Part shown: in pieces, positions 17,767-29,913 of the stretch
Position numbering within the stretch: position 1 is the first letter of the stretch
Layout: each line of letters starts with the position of its first letter
DNA from: Nymphaea colorata
Lineage: Eukaryota > Streptophyta > Magnoliopsida > Nymphaeales > Nymphaeaceae
NCBI RefSeq assembly: GCF_008831285.2
Contig: NC_045149.1
Coordinates: forward strand, 15,526,578 to 15,590,577
Direction: 5' to 3'
DNA length: 64,000 bases
Made by a program: the position numbers and the translations under genes
Notes under the pieces: generated by a model
Seen by the model: only the letters and a program-made list of their open reading frames with translations
Told to the model about the DNA's origin: nothing
Database searches by the model: none

Positions 17767-20700
17767 ATGGCAAAAAGAGATATAAACATGGAGGAGAAGG
17801 AAGAGGAGGATCAACTTCTCTTAGAAAGTTTGGGTGTCACATCTGCCAATCCTGAAGAGATTGAGCACCACATATTGACAGAGGTTTAAACTTTAAACAT
17901 CATACTGGCCATGACACTGTCAGATTTTAGCTGCATTTTTAGTTCTGTTATTTGGTTTTATCTTGTAATATCACAAAGTGATTAAGCTACATCTTTTAAG
18001 GCAGTCAAAAAGAACCAGTTGATCCATATACCCTTGAGACTTGACTTGGTTCTGCTTCCTTGCATTTTCTTTCTGTATTTCATTGTTAGAATTTTGATGG
18101 ACTATCTCTTTCCTTCTCACCACCAATGATCTTGCTAGATATCATCTTATGTTAATTTCTATCATCGGTCAAACTTCTCCATTTTTCTTTCTCTTGCTCT
18201 GTTAGAGGAAAATTGATAGGTTAGGAAGTCAATGATGTTTCTGTCTGACATACTAGTGGGGAACTTGATTGTTTCTATACTTGACATTTTGGATGACATT
18301 TCCAGGCAAAGGCCGATACAACTGAAGATGGCAGTGAGTTAAAGAAGGGGATAGAAGGTGAGGATAAAGACAAGATACAAGATGCAAAAGCGTCATCTGG
18401 AATCCGGGCAGAACTGGAAAAAAGATTGAGGGTCTTAGAAGTTGAGATAGGTGCTGTTGCAGCTAGCCTGAAACAGACTAAAAGCTTTATAAAAGGCAAA
18501 GAAGTTACCTCCACTGAGGTGGGAGCTTCTCTGCAAGGAACTAATGATGATGGTAAAGGTGTTAGTGAGGCTGCGCGTTCTAATAGTGGATTATTTCTTC
18601 AAAGAGCACTGGCTACTGATAGGTTAAGAAGCCTAAAGAAAACAAGAGATCAGCTAAACGGTGAGATCACTGTTTTGGAGAATGATGCTTCAGTTAACTG
18701 TCTTGAGGATGACAAAATGCTTCATAAGCTGGTTAAGGAAAACAATCCAAAAATCAAGTCAAAGGTTTCTTACTCACAGAACAAGGAAACCATAAAAAGG
18801 AAGACAAAGAAAATAGTTTCATATAATGAGGATGTTGATTTTGATGCCGTACTGGATGCTGCTTCTGCTGGATTTGTTGAAACAGTAAGATGCCTCTCAT
18901 ACTTCCTTTTAAAACAAACTCTTTCGGATGTAAAAATGTGGATTTTTTAGTATTTTTATTTGCATTTAGTTTGCAACTTGTCAAAGTCCTAATCTCTGGA
19001 TGAGCTAAAGTCATTTTGCATAGCATGGTCGGCATCTGCAATTTTTTGTCTCCTTTACGAAGTCCTTGGTTCTTGGAATTTGATGATGTAAATGTGACGG
19101 TTCTTGGAATTTGATGATGTAAATGTGACAGGAACGGGACAAGTTGATCCGGAAAGGCGTTCTTACTCCTTTTTATAAACTAGAGGGATTTGAGCGCCGG
19201 CTTCAACAACCTGGACCATCTGATAGAAGTAATATTCCAGAGGATGCTGTGGATAATGATCATTCAGCAACTGCCATTGCTAAATTTGTGTCCTCAGTTT
19301 CAGCAATTGCTCAGGCTCGTCCTGCAACTAAATTGCTCGATGCAGAATCTTTACCGAAACTTGATCCGCCCACTCATCCATTTCGCAGGTTGCAGAAAAG
19401 AGCTAATGTAGGTGGAAAGTCTGGTGGTGATATGCATGAGAAACCTCAACAAAGTGGGATAAGAAAAAGGAAAAGACCTGTACCGGACAAAAGGTGGAGG
19501 AAAGATATCTCTTGTGAGGAAAGGCCTTTTGAAGCAGATGGTATGAATTTAAAACCATTTTCTTAGTTCAAATTTCATGTCAAGGGATATTGTGATTGTA
19601 TCTTGAACCAATAAAATCATGACATAATCATGTCATTTTCAGCTTATCTTTATGTTTTGAGTCTCACGATTCTATCATAGTATGCATGTTTTTTAATATA
19701 TCATTTTCTTTTTATGTTCTAGGTTCTTTTAGGTTTTAGCATCTTCTCATACATTCCTGGTTTCTCCCTTATCCCTGTTAAGGAAAGACAAACATCCACT
19801 GGGTATCTAATTTCAAGTGTGTGGAGATGAATGCATGTGTGTCAGAAGTACCCGTTTCTTTGATGTGTTGTGGAAGCTTTTCTCTGGGCTTGACATGCTG
19901 TTTCTCTTGAAATAAGCTTAAGAATGAGATGTTTCTCATGTCCAAGTTTTTAGTAAATTAATGTTGCAATGCTATAGTCATGAAATGATCAATTTATTAA
20001 GTAATATCAGCTTTATCTTTGTTGTCTTCTGTATTAATTTGCAATAATTTTTTACTCTAGTTGCATAAATAATTGTTTGTCGCAGAAGAATTTAACATTG
20101 TATGCTCAAAACTTTCCCTGTCAGGTGAAATGAATGAAAGGGCAACTTCTGATGACACTGATACAGGTGGTTTAGAGAATGAACCTTTGGATGCAGAAGA
20201 GCCTGAAGATACAACAGAAGATGGACAAGCTGCCGTTACTCTTGAAGGAGGACTAAGAATTCCAGAATCTATCTTTGGCAGACTCTTTGATTATCAAAAA
20301 GTTGGAGTACAGTGGCTGTGGGAATTGCATTGTCAAAGAGCAGGTGGCATTATTGGGGATGAAATGGGTTTGGGCAAGACCATTCAAGTAATTTCATTCT
20401 TGGCAGCTTTGCATTTCAGTAAGATGTACAAACCTAGTATTATTCTTTGCCCTTTGACTCTCTTGCGCCAGTGGAGAAGAGAAATACGAAGCTGGTATCC
20501 CTACTTCCATGTTGAGATACTTCATGACTCTGCGCAAGATTCTGTAGATAGACAACAGAAAACTTGCTCCAGTGAAAGTGATTATGAAAATGAGGCTTCA
20601 TCTGATAATGACCATGAACAAACCCCTAATACCAACAAAGGTTGGGATCTTCTGATAGATCGTGTTGTGCAATCAGAGTCTGGATTGCTGATCACTACAT

Positions 20701-23043
20701 ATGAGCAACTGCGACTTCATGGAGAAAAGTTGCTCGACATAGAGTGGGGTTATGCTGTTTTGGATGAAGGCCATCGTATCAGAAACCCAAATGCAGAAAT
20801 TACCCTAGTTTGCAAGCAACTTCAAACCGTGCATCGCATCATAATGACAGGTGCTCCAATTCAGAACAAGCTGACTGAACTATGGTCACTGTTTGACTTT
20901 GTATTTCCAGGAAAGTTAGGAGTCTTACCTGTTTTTGAGGCTCAGTTTGCTGTTCCAATCTCTATTGGTGGCTATGCAAATGCGACACCCTTACAAGTCT
21001 CTACTGCTTACAGGTGTGCAGTGGTTCTCCGTGACCTAATAATGCCATATCTACTAAGGCGCATGAAAGCTGATGTTGATGCTCAGCTTCCGAAGAAAAC
21101 AGAGCATGTTCTGTTTTGTAGTTTGAGTGCCGATCAGCGATCAATGTACCGTGCCTTTTTGGCTAGCTCAGAAGTAGAACAAATTCTGGATGGAAATAGA
21201 AATTCACTTTACGGCATAGATGTTATGCGCAAGATATGTAATCACCCCGATCTGCTTGAAAGAGAGCACTCTGCTAGTCACCCTGACTATGGCAACCCAG
21301 AACGTAGTGGGAAAATGAAAGTGATCTCTCAAGTATTGAAGTTGTGGAGGGACCAAAATCACCGTGTTCTCCTTTTCACGCAAACCCAACAAATGCTGGA
21401 CATCCTTGAGAATTTCCTCACTGCAAAAGGTTATGTTTATCGCCGTATGGATGGACTTACTCCTGTGAGACAAAGGATGGCCTTGATAGATGAGTTTAAT
21501 AATTCAAGTGATGTATTTATTTTCATCCTCACCACCAAAGTGGGTGGCTTGGGAACAAATTTGACTGGTGCAAACAGGGTGATCATTTTCGATCCTGATT
21601 GGAATCCTTCTACTGACATGCAGGTACGTTAATCTGGCAAAATAAGCCTTTTGGAATGTACAAATTCATGACCACCTGCACTAAGGCCTAGTCATCTCAA
21701 AGTTGTTCCAGTTTTCAATGGTGACATGTTGGTTATTATACGCAATTCTCAAAATAGATTTCTGTTTGCCAACAGAAAGGTTCCGAGAATCAGCTGAATC
21801 TAAGTGGAACTCAAAACTGTTTGTGAATCAAAACACATTAATGTTTATATTTTCAAGTAAAAAACCGAACAGCAAAAAGAAAAAAGGGAGAAATTTGAAT
21901 TATAAAACTTAATAAATAACCAGCAAATTATGCCATGTTTGCCCTTTGAATTTAATCCTGTATTGTTTGAAAGGTTCTGAATTTTTGTTTGAGTTGGCCG
22001 ATTCATGTCAATTTGGCAACACTGATTTTATATGTTTCAACATGGTATGGAGCCAAACAGGCCACTGCCTACTGCAGCCATTGCACAAAATACCGAGGAT
22101 TCAAACCTCTTAAGGCTTATAAATGCTGTCTGTCTGAATGTTTGCCTCTTACCTGCGGCCACAGATGCTTTCATTTCATCTACTTTTGAATACTCGGTTA
22201 CAGATGCTTTCATTTCATCTACTTTTGAATACTGATGCCATATTGATTGGGTTGATGGACCAGGCAAGGGAACGCGCTTGGCGGATTGGTCAGACACGTG
22301 ATGTAACAATTTATAGGTTGATCACCCGTGGCACCATCGAAGAGAAGATTTACCACAGGCAAATTTATAAACATTTTCTCACTAATAAGATATTAAAGAA
22401 CCCTCAACAGCGAAGATTTTTCAAGGCTAGAGACATGAAAGATCTTTTCACTCTGAAGGATGACGAAGACAGTACATCAACTGAAACATCAAATATTTTC
22501 AGTCAATTGTCTAGTAATGTGAATGTGGATGTAAGAAAAAATGGCATGGATGGCATGGAACCTCCAATTGCAAGCACTGGAAAAAATAAAGAGACAGGTA
22601 AAGGCAGAATACACGTAGCTAGAGAGAATGCAAATGACCCTGCTAGAGACGGGCAACCAGATGAAGGATCAAACATGCTGGAAAGCCTTTTGGATGTTCA
22701 TGGCCTTCATGTAAGTCCTTTTTTTTATATTATCGTCTGCTGGTGTTATGATAGAGGGACTTAATTTTGTAACTGCAAGTCCATTTAAACACACGACATC
22801 TTCTACCAAATTGGTTACTATTGCTTTCATTACCGTCATAATACAGCGAGCCTTTCTTATAGCTGAGAGTGTTAATGTTCGCACGTATTATATTTCACAC
22901 AGTCTAGCTCTAGTGTGTATTTTTATTGTTTTCATGATATTTAGACATCCTTGTCTGTATACCATGGGAAATTAACTTCTCCATCTTTTTTCCTCATTCT
23001 TCTGGCCTATATGTTCTTTCTTGCCTGCTCCTGTTTTTGTTTG

Positions 23044-23078
<35 letters not shown>

Positions 23079-23969
23079 GTGTGGTAAATCATAGCAATGG
23101 ACCTGAGCATCAAAACCATAAGTTTACTATAATGCATAGTTTAATAGCTTAACAATAATTGAAAAGGCTATCCTTACTGAAGTCTGATGATGTTGGTGGC
23201 CTAATCCCATCCTGGTGTTATGAAGCTGTTGATTCATGTCTAATTCTTTCATGTACTGCCGTTATTGTTTACTAACACAACTCGTTTTCCCCAGAGTGCC
23301 ATGAATCATGATGTTATTATGAATGCAAATGATGAAGAAAAGCTGAGGCTTCAAGAGGAAGCATCTCAAGTTGCACAAAGAGCAGCAGAAGCTCTACGGC
23401 AATCACGAGCATTCAGGAGCCAAGACAGTATCTCAATTCCTACCTGGACTGGAAGATCCGGTGCAGCCGGTGCTCCATCTTCAGTGCGAATGAAGTTTGG
23501 GTCCACTGTTAACTCAAAACTGGTTAATGCTTCAAAGCTCCCAAATCCATCCTTGGGTGCTGGGTTGTCTGTTGGTAAAGCCCTCTCCTCAACTGAACTG
23601 CTGGCTAGAATTCGGGGTGCACAAGAAAGTGCAATTGGTGCTGGTCTTGACCACCAACTTGGATTACTTGAGGTACCTGGTTCAAATAATATTGTCAATA
23701 ATGGAAGACCAGTTGGCTCAAATCATGTTGCTTCTAGTTCATCCCGCAGCAATGGGGACATTCAGTCAGAGATTTTGATTCAGCAGCTCTGTGAATTCAT
23801 TCAACAAAAAGGAGGAAGCACCAGTTCATCGACTATTGTGGAGCACTTTAAGGACAAGGTTCCTTCCAAATATCTGCCTTTATTTAAGAACCTCCTCAAG
23901 AAAATTGCAACACTTGAGAAGGGATCAACTGGATCAAAGTGGATTCTGAAACCAGAATATCGACATTAA
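17767..23969 (+). CDS. CSB/ERCC6/Rad26-like SNF2 ATPase (plant CHR8 type), complete
   Basis: Six coding exons join in phase to 1254 residues: 17767-17883, 18306-18884, 19132-19540, 20086-21623, 22264-22710, 23295-23969. CSB proteins are SNF2-family DNA-dependent ATPases that push or remodel RNA polymerase II stalled at lesions and start transcription-coupled repair in the nucleus. The N-terminal third is acidic and coiled-coil-like (LLLESLGV near residues 18-25). The SNF2 domain follows, with Walker A DEMGLGKT (460-467, K466), motif II DEGH (595-598), and the TGAPIQN segment; note Ala where many SNF2 proteins have TGTPIQN. In the helicase C lobe, [10 protein letters not shown] (882-891) starts exon 5. 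The C-terminal 225-residue exon includes LLARIRGAQ and a terminal helical segment matching the CSB ubiquitin-binding region. Length fits plant homologues (about 1,200). The ATG is the first in frame after a leader stop. Confidence 0.95.
19068..19129. repeat. 31-bp tandem duplication abutting the 3' splice site of CSB-like intron 2
   Basis: Two adjacent identical copies, 19068-19098 and 19099-19129. The acceptor AG (19130-19131) follows the second copy directly; the first copy is followed by GG instead. Confidence 0.9.
22156..22233. repeat. 39-bp tandem duplication near the 3' end of CSB-like intron 4
   Basis: Two near-identical copies, 22156-22194 and 22195-22233 (one C/T difference seen), ending 30 bp before exon 5 at 22264. 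Confidence 0.88.
23047..23075. repeat. (CT)n microsatellite in CSB-like intron 5
   Basis: A CT run of about 29 bp inside the last intron, about 220 bp before the final exon. Confidence 0.9.
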
Positions 23970-26386
23970 TTACTGGTATATGCTCGTTGGCTATCATCCT
24001 ATTTGCCTTCATGCCTGCACACAGCAGCGCACGTACCCATGATGGCTATGCAGCACGTCAGCACTTCTGTACGCTAGGGATATCTGCTGCATTTTTTGGG
24101 TTCATCTTGGTGTACTGATCTTACTAATCTTATGGTTCACTTAATGAAGGAAGCCCAAGTTGGGCAACCTTGTAGCGTATGTCCAGATTAGCACACTCAT
24201 CTAAGGAGGTGACGTGCTTCGGATAAAGTCAAGTGCAAACTCTTAGGAAGAGGATACCTTGATCAGAATGCGGCAATTATTGAAAGAAGTGATAATGCAC
24301 CAGAAGAGGAAGTCTGTGATGCAGGAGTTCCGTTACGTGCATCTGGAAATCTGCTCTATTCTCTATTCTTGTCGCAAGAAAAGCTTTCTGTATTATATTG
24401 CTTCAGAGTGATCCTTTTGGCAAGGTGAAATTTTGATCAGGAGGGATGGACGGTGGCCGTGGATGCTCATGTACACGGTCTAACGTGGTAGTGAATTCAG
24501 CCGGAATTTTGGTTCCTCCCATTTGGGAGCGTCTGGCACTTCATAGAACAAACTCGCTTACTGATTGCTTAAGGAGCATTTTTTTCCTTCTTCCTTGCAA
24601 TAATTTTTTTCACCAATTGTTGTATATCTTTCTATCAAGTTTTCTTTTTGTACAGATCTCTACATTTTGCTCTGTTTAGTCTTCATATATCACGATCCTT
24701 TTTTCTAGTGCATTCTTTTTCCGTGCATCTTGTTATTCTATTAGAATATTCGCTTTCCTGCGGCATAAAACACGTAGCTTGTGGAATCTGAGATGCGTGA
24801 AACGTGCACTGGATATTGATTTTGATGACAATGAAAACCTCCAATTGAGGATCTCATTTCATTACAAAATTTGGCAGCGAGAAAAAGTCTGAATTCTGTA
24901 GGTCTTGGAGAAAAAAATGATGGGGTTATTAACTTTTACTGAAACTGGTGAGTCAATTCCCTTTCTTTCCGCTCTATAACCATCTTTTCCGTCCAAACTG
25001 GCCTTGTCGAAGGAATTCCTCGGGAAATCTGTATTTTGAATTTTTTTAAAAAGATATTTGGAAGCTGCATATTAATTACTAAATAAAATTCAATAATTAT
25101 TCAAATGAAAATCCAGTCTATTCCCTCGACACACGCGGCGTTGGAACTATCGCGGAAAAATTTCTATTAATTTTATTGCTGTATGTTGTATTTACTCCAT
25201 TTTAAACAATAATTTTTTTATAATATTATATACAATAATCAAAAGTAGAAATGCTTCGGTTTATTACTTTACGTGAAAAATTGTATGCAGTGGTATTAAA
25301 ACTTGCCATCAATTTTGCATGACTGCCCAATTTTTAAATGTTTCCTATTGAAAATTTTCAAACAAATGACATAAAATAAATTGCGATTATATTTTCACAG
25401 TAAAAAATCAAAATGCTCAATAATGTGCGAAGAACATATGTATAAAAAGAAAGCCAATAAGTATTGAAAATAAGATGTAGATTGGCAATGATATAATTAA
25501 TTGCACATAGTCAACTTAACCGAGCAGGGGAGAAAGGAGAGGAGGGGAAGCATAGAGAGTGATTAATTTTTATAAAACAAATTTACCAAAATCTTCATGA
25601 ATTTCTCAAAAGTTTTAGAAGGTGTCATCTTCATGGCACTTTTTTTGTCCAAGATGCTCCTATGAAAAGTCATAAAAAAAAAATTCTAAGGTAATATCAT
25701 TGTCAGAAAACAATAAACAAAAATATCATTATCAAAATCACTCTGTATGAAACACCCTCATCCCATTAGTGTGTGTTATATACTCATATATGAACACCAC
25801 TCAAGTTAGGTTTCCAAATATTTAATGTTCTGTACCTTGTGGATTAACTTTAATAATAATATTGAAAATAAATTATATTAAATCAATCAAACTTTCAGTC
25901 CTAAATATGTCCTTTAATTTTAAAAAGTAATCGGATTTTTATAAATGTAAAAATTTCCCGAAAAGCGACTTAAATTTGAATAAGTTTTCATAAACATGCT
26001 TGTGGATACATTTCGAAACTTGCTGGTTTGCATATTAATACAACGTGTCTCAATTTTTTCTAATAGAAAAGGTAAAAGTGTAACCGCGAAATTATTCTTC
26101 GAACTGTCGGCGAGTTGCGAGCACTCGGTCGTCCACTCATAAACCCTAACGCGCCCTCTCTGCTTCTCTGAGCAGTGTCGAAGCAACGGAAGAAAGAAGA
26201 CGGGAGAATTGGAATCACATATCTGTCGACTTGTTCGATCCTTATATATCTCATTTCTCATTCTTCTCCAACCTATATCCGCCACCAGAAAATCATTTTC
26301 GATCTTTCCCCTTCCCAGAAACCATCTCCACATTTGCTTATGTGATCGTCGTGGTTCTTGTTGCAAGAGCTTATTGGTATCAAAGT
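23970..26386. other. Intergenic region between the CSB-like and bL19 genes
   Basis: The first several hundred bases are probably the 3'UTR of the CSB-like gene. The stretch at about 25000-26080 is AT-rich with no recognisable gene. From about 26080 the composition rises toward the promoter and 5'UTR of the bL19 gene, with a telo-box at 26141. Confidence 0.5.
26141..26149 (+). promoter_or_regulatory. Telo-box (AAACCCTAA) upstream of the bL19 gene
   Basis: The exact plant telo-box motif lies about 240 bp before the start codon. In plants this motif is common near the transcription start of ribosomal protein and other translation genes, which fits the gene downstream. A site II (TGGGCY) partner was not seen nearby. 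Confidence 0.6.
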
Positions 26387-29300
26387 ATGTATTCTCTCCG
26401 GAAAAACTTCTGGGTCACCGGAAAACGACTCTTTAACTGGTGTCCTAGAGTTTCCAACTCTGGTCCTCTGAATCACCGCATCTCTTCGTGCGAGAATGGA
26501 GCTGCTGCAGAGTTTTGTAGACGAATCTCAGTCCGTTCGAACAACAGCGCTTTTCCTCTAAACGACTGTTCACGAAGGATCATGATTGAGGTATGTCCTG
26601 TTTCGTCTTTATTGCCTTTTCCATTTCGTTGTCATGTGGTGTTCATTGGCGGGAGAAGTTTATGCATCTTACTCTTCTTATTGATCTTGATTTTCACACT
26701 TATCGAATTGCTTTATTTATGTTCTTTACCACTGTTAATGAGTTTTGTGTTAGGAAGATGATTGTTATTTTGTTTTCGTGTAACTATGGATCAAATGATG
26801 ATGCTGCTGGTCTATATTCCTGGTGATGTTTCAGACTATTTCTTTGGTGATGGGTCATTGCTGATTTGATGCTTTACGACACCCTTGTAAGGAGTTATAG
26901 GTTAATATCGTGGAAAGTTTTTATGCGGTTTTCCTGTCCAAAATCCTCCGTAGAATTTGAAACCTGGACGTTCTATTCAGATATGATGGCGAGTATCAAA
27001 CTTTATCCATGACCTACCTTTTTCATCCGTGCTTATGCCGGTGTAGCCAACTGTGCGTGAATCTCTATCGCCAAACAGCTCATTTTGTGGTCTCAGAAAG
27101 GCAAGCATCATGCTTTTTCAGCCACAAAGCGCTTATTAAATGCTCTCGTTCTTTTTTCAACCTCCTAAGATTTGTTACTACTAGAAAGGGCACATAATGT
27201 AGAACGGAGAGTATCGCAACAGGATGTAAGAGCAAGCATCTGAGGTTCAGTTCAGTTTCGGACAATAATGAACTGAATTCAGGTGTTGCCTGGTTGAACT
27301 TCAGGTCTTTTCGCCAACTAACTGACAATGTCCTTTAATTGGAAATACAAAGCGAGCCCCTTCTTTAATCTCCCAAGTAGGATTCAGACATACGACCAAT
27401 CAGTTAACAGCTGACCGCTCTATCACTGAGCTACTGAGGAACAACGGGAGATTAGATCTTCTAGAGTTTTAACTCCTGTTCTCAACCCATGACCAATATG
27501 AGCCCGAAGCATCCTTCACAACTTCCGGAACTTTTTCGCAGTGGCTCCTTTCCATGCCTCACTTCATAGGGAACCTCAAAGGGGCTCTAGCTCTATTTCA
27601 TTATATTCCATCCATGTCCCAATTCCATTCAGTTCCCTTTCTTTGGTTTCATTCAATTTTCTCACCCTGTGTATTATGATCTAAGTGGAAGTTATGCCTT
27701 TCTGAACATGTACATGGATTAGTTGCTTATATACGTGACAAGATCTTGTCTATTGTGGATCTCATTTTGCACTGTCAGGTAACAATAACGCCCAAATGCA
27801 TCTGCATGTGTAAAGTAATGATGTAGATTATTTTTCCTCTAGATTGGACTACCTTAATTACGCAGCTGCGTCAAAGTGGGTATGTTGTAGAAGCAGGTGT
27901 CTCCTCTTTGGACTTTACAAAGTAATTTCTCCTGTCCTGTATCTTTGGCTACAGAATTGAATTGATCGATGGACCTCTATCCACAGCCTTGCTGTGCTTA
28001 ATGATAATGTTGCCAAGTCAATGTTATTTGTAATTCATTTGTAATATATATCTACATGTTAGGGGAGGGCACATGCACTTAATTAAGCACCTATAAATAT
28101 TTTATTCAATTCAGCAACTTATAGATATCTTGAAAGTGTCTTGAGGAACTGAGAGCATAAGCACCAAAGTGCAAAATTTAAGGTGCCTAAAAGATATGTC
28201 AGGTAGTTATTGGTTCAGCAGTTTTACCCAACTCCAACTCCAACTCCATTTTTGCATGTAGTATGATGATTGAATGAGTAATCTCCCAGTAGTTATTAAG
28301 GAACTATGCAGATGCTTGGTTTTTTGTTTGCCTAAAATAATGGGGTTCAAGTGTCAGTCCATTAGTTTTCTTTATTTGTTGCAACGTAAATGGTTGAGCC
28401 TTGTACTTGTCTCAGCTGCATGGTGCCTTGTACTTGTCTTAGATGCATGGTGAACCAAAGCTGGTGGTTTTTCAGTGCACCATATGTCGTCTGCTCTACA
28501 CCTCCATATATGACTGTAAATTTATTGTACCCAAAAATTGAGGTGGTGCATGCTAAGAATGCTAACAATGAAATTTCATACTTAAAAATATTAACAATGA
28601 AAATACCTGCTCATACACTTGTGGAGACATAAAGGTCGTTTCCTGTCAAATCTACCAGTGGAGTCATATAAAGAAATTTGATGCTAGTTTAGCTTACCTA
28701 GCAAGGTGTAGTCCTCACTCCTCCCACAAAAAAAAAAAGAAAAAGAAAAAGTTAATAGTGGGAATGCTTTTGGTGACAGATGACACAAGGTTAGACAATA
28801 TTCATTCTCCAAATTGATGGATGTTCATTTCATTTCATCAGTTGGATTCTGATGGTCATACTTGTTCAGGATACTGGCATTAATTATGTCAAGCAGCTGC
28901 TGACGGCTCAAGCTGGTAGAGGATTTTTATCTACTTGTGGGGTCCAGTACCTGGAACTATTTAGATCAGGTGGTCTAAGGTTTGCTGAGCAATGCAGATT
29001 ATTCTCAGCGGCAGCACAGCCTGTGGCATCTGTGGATGATGAGCCTCGAGCTATCCCAGACTTAGCCCCACAAATCAAATTTAAGAGGCTTGATAAAACT
29101 GCAAAACACATAATGCAGGTACAAGTTCCTGTTCCAGGATTTAGCTCCTCCTGAAGGACCAATATTCTACCACTTGCTTCACAGGCATGGTTGTTATATC
29201 TCCTGCAGATTTTGGACAGGGAAGCAGTTGAAGAAGTTAAAGGACAGAGAGATATACCCGACATCAAGCCTGGGTACATAGTGCAACTTAAAGTGGTATG

Positions 29301-29913
29301 TGAAATTCTCAGTTGTGCAAACTTAGCTTGCTTCTTCCAGTTCTTACTGTTGCTGTGAACAGGAAGTGCCTGAGAACAAACGGCGTGTTTCAGTACTCAA
29401 AGGCATAGTTATTGCAAGGAGAAACGCTGGACTTAATACAACTTTCAGGCTTCGTAGATTGGTAGCTGGTGTTGGTGTGGAATCTGTTTATCCCCTGTAA
29501 GCGACAAATATTTTACTTCACATTTGTCAAGTGACCTGCTCCCTCTTGCCAATCATTTTTACCCTGCAAAATTGTTGCTTTAGGAACTCCAAGTAAAGCC
29601 CCATGGATCCAATCTCTGGATTTAGTTATTTGGGGAAACTTGTCGGTTCTCTCAATGCATTTTGCAACCTTTATGGCTATTAATTCCAATTATAGTTTAA
29701 TTGAGCAGCAAACTGGCCCAATAGATTGGGAGCTAGGTTTGCGCAGTTTGTTTTTCATGCTTACATAGTTGCTCTGGGTTAACCTTGGGTTGGATTATTC
29801 TTCTATGCAGGTACTCTCCAAATATAAAGGAAATCAAAGTTTTGGACAAGAAGAAAGTAAGAAGAGCTAAGCTGTATTATTTGAGGGACAAAATGAATCC
29901 GCTCAAGAAATAG
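26387..29913 (+). CDS. Organellar (probably mitochondrial) ribosomal protein bL19
   Basis: Five exons join in phase to 258 residues: 26387-26590, 28870-29118, 29209-29295, 29363-29496, 29811-29913. Residues from about 145 to the end are a clear bacterial-type L19 domain: [60 protein letters not shown] and the basic tail ending MNPLKK. bL19 sits at the subunit interface of the large ribosomal subunit. The first 68 residues (exon 1) are rich in Arg, Ser and Asn and poor in acids, like a mitochondrial presequence. A plastid location cannot be ruled out. Exon 1 is the least certain part: it is chosen because its ATG opens a targeting-like peptide and its phase-0 donor (26591) fits exon 2. Without it, translation would start inside exon 2. 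Intron 1 is 2.28 kb and holds plastid-derived DNA. Confidence 0.85.
27350..27660. other. Nuclear insertion of plastid-derived DNA (NUPT) in bL19 intron 1
   Basis: The segment around the trnN relic resembles, from memory, the plastid inverted-repeat sequence flanking trnN-GUU on both sides. Examples are CAACCCATGACCAATATGAG at about 27484 and ATAGGGAACCTCAAA at about 27567. Differences look like scattered decay. The same block also occurs in some plant mitochondrial genomes, so it could have come by that route. The boundaries are approximate. Confidence 0.7.
27370..27440 (-). pseudogene. trnN-GUU: Plastid-type tRNA-Asn(GUU) relic
   Basis: On the minus strand from 27440 to 27370 lies a tRNA-like sequence of 71 nt. 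It begins TCCTCAGTAGCTCAGTG, has anticodon GTT in CTGTTAAC, and ends CCTACTTGGGAG. Compared with the plastid trnN I know (72 nt), it carries G-to-A and C-to-T type changes in the D, anticodon and T arms and one base missing from the acceptor's G run. The T-loop is changed from GTTCGAATC to GTCTGAATC. It lies in an intron of a plus-strand gene and is almost certainly a non-functional organelle-derived copy. Confidence 0.85.
28398..28451. repeat. 27-bp imperfect tandem duplication in bL19 intron 1
   Basis: Two adjacent copies beginning GCCTTGTACTTGTCT and ending GCATGGT, differing at a couple of positions. Confidence 0.85.
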
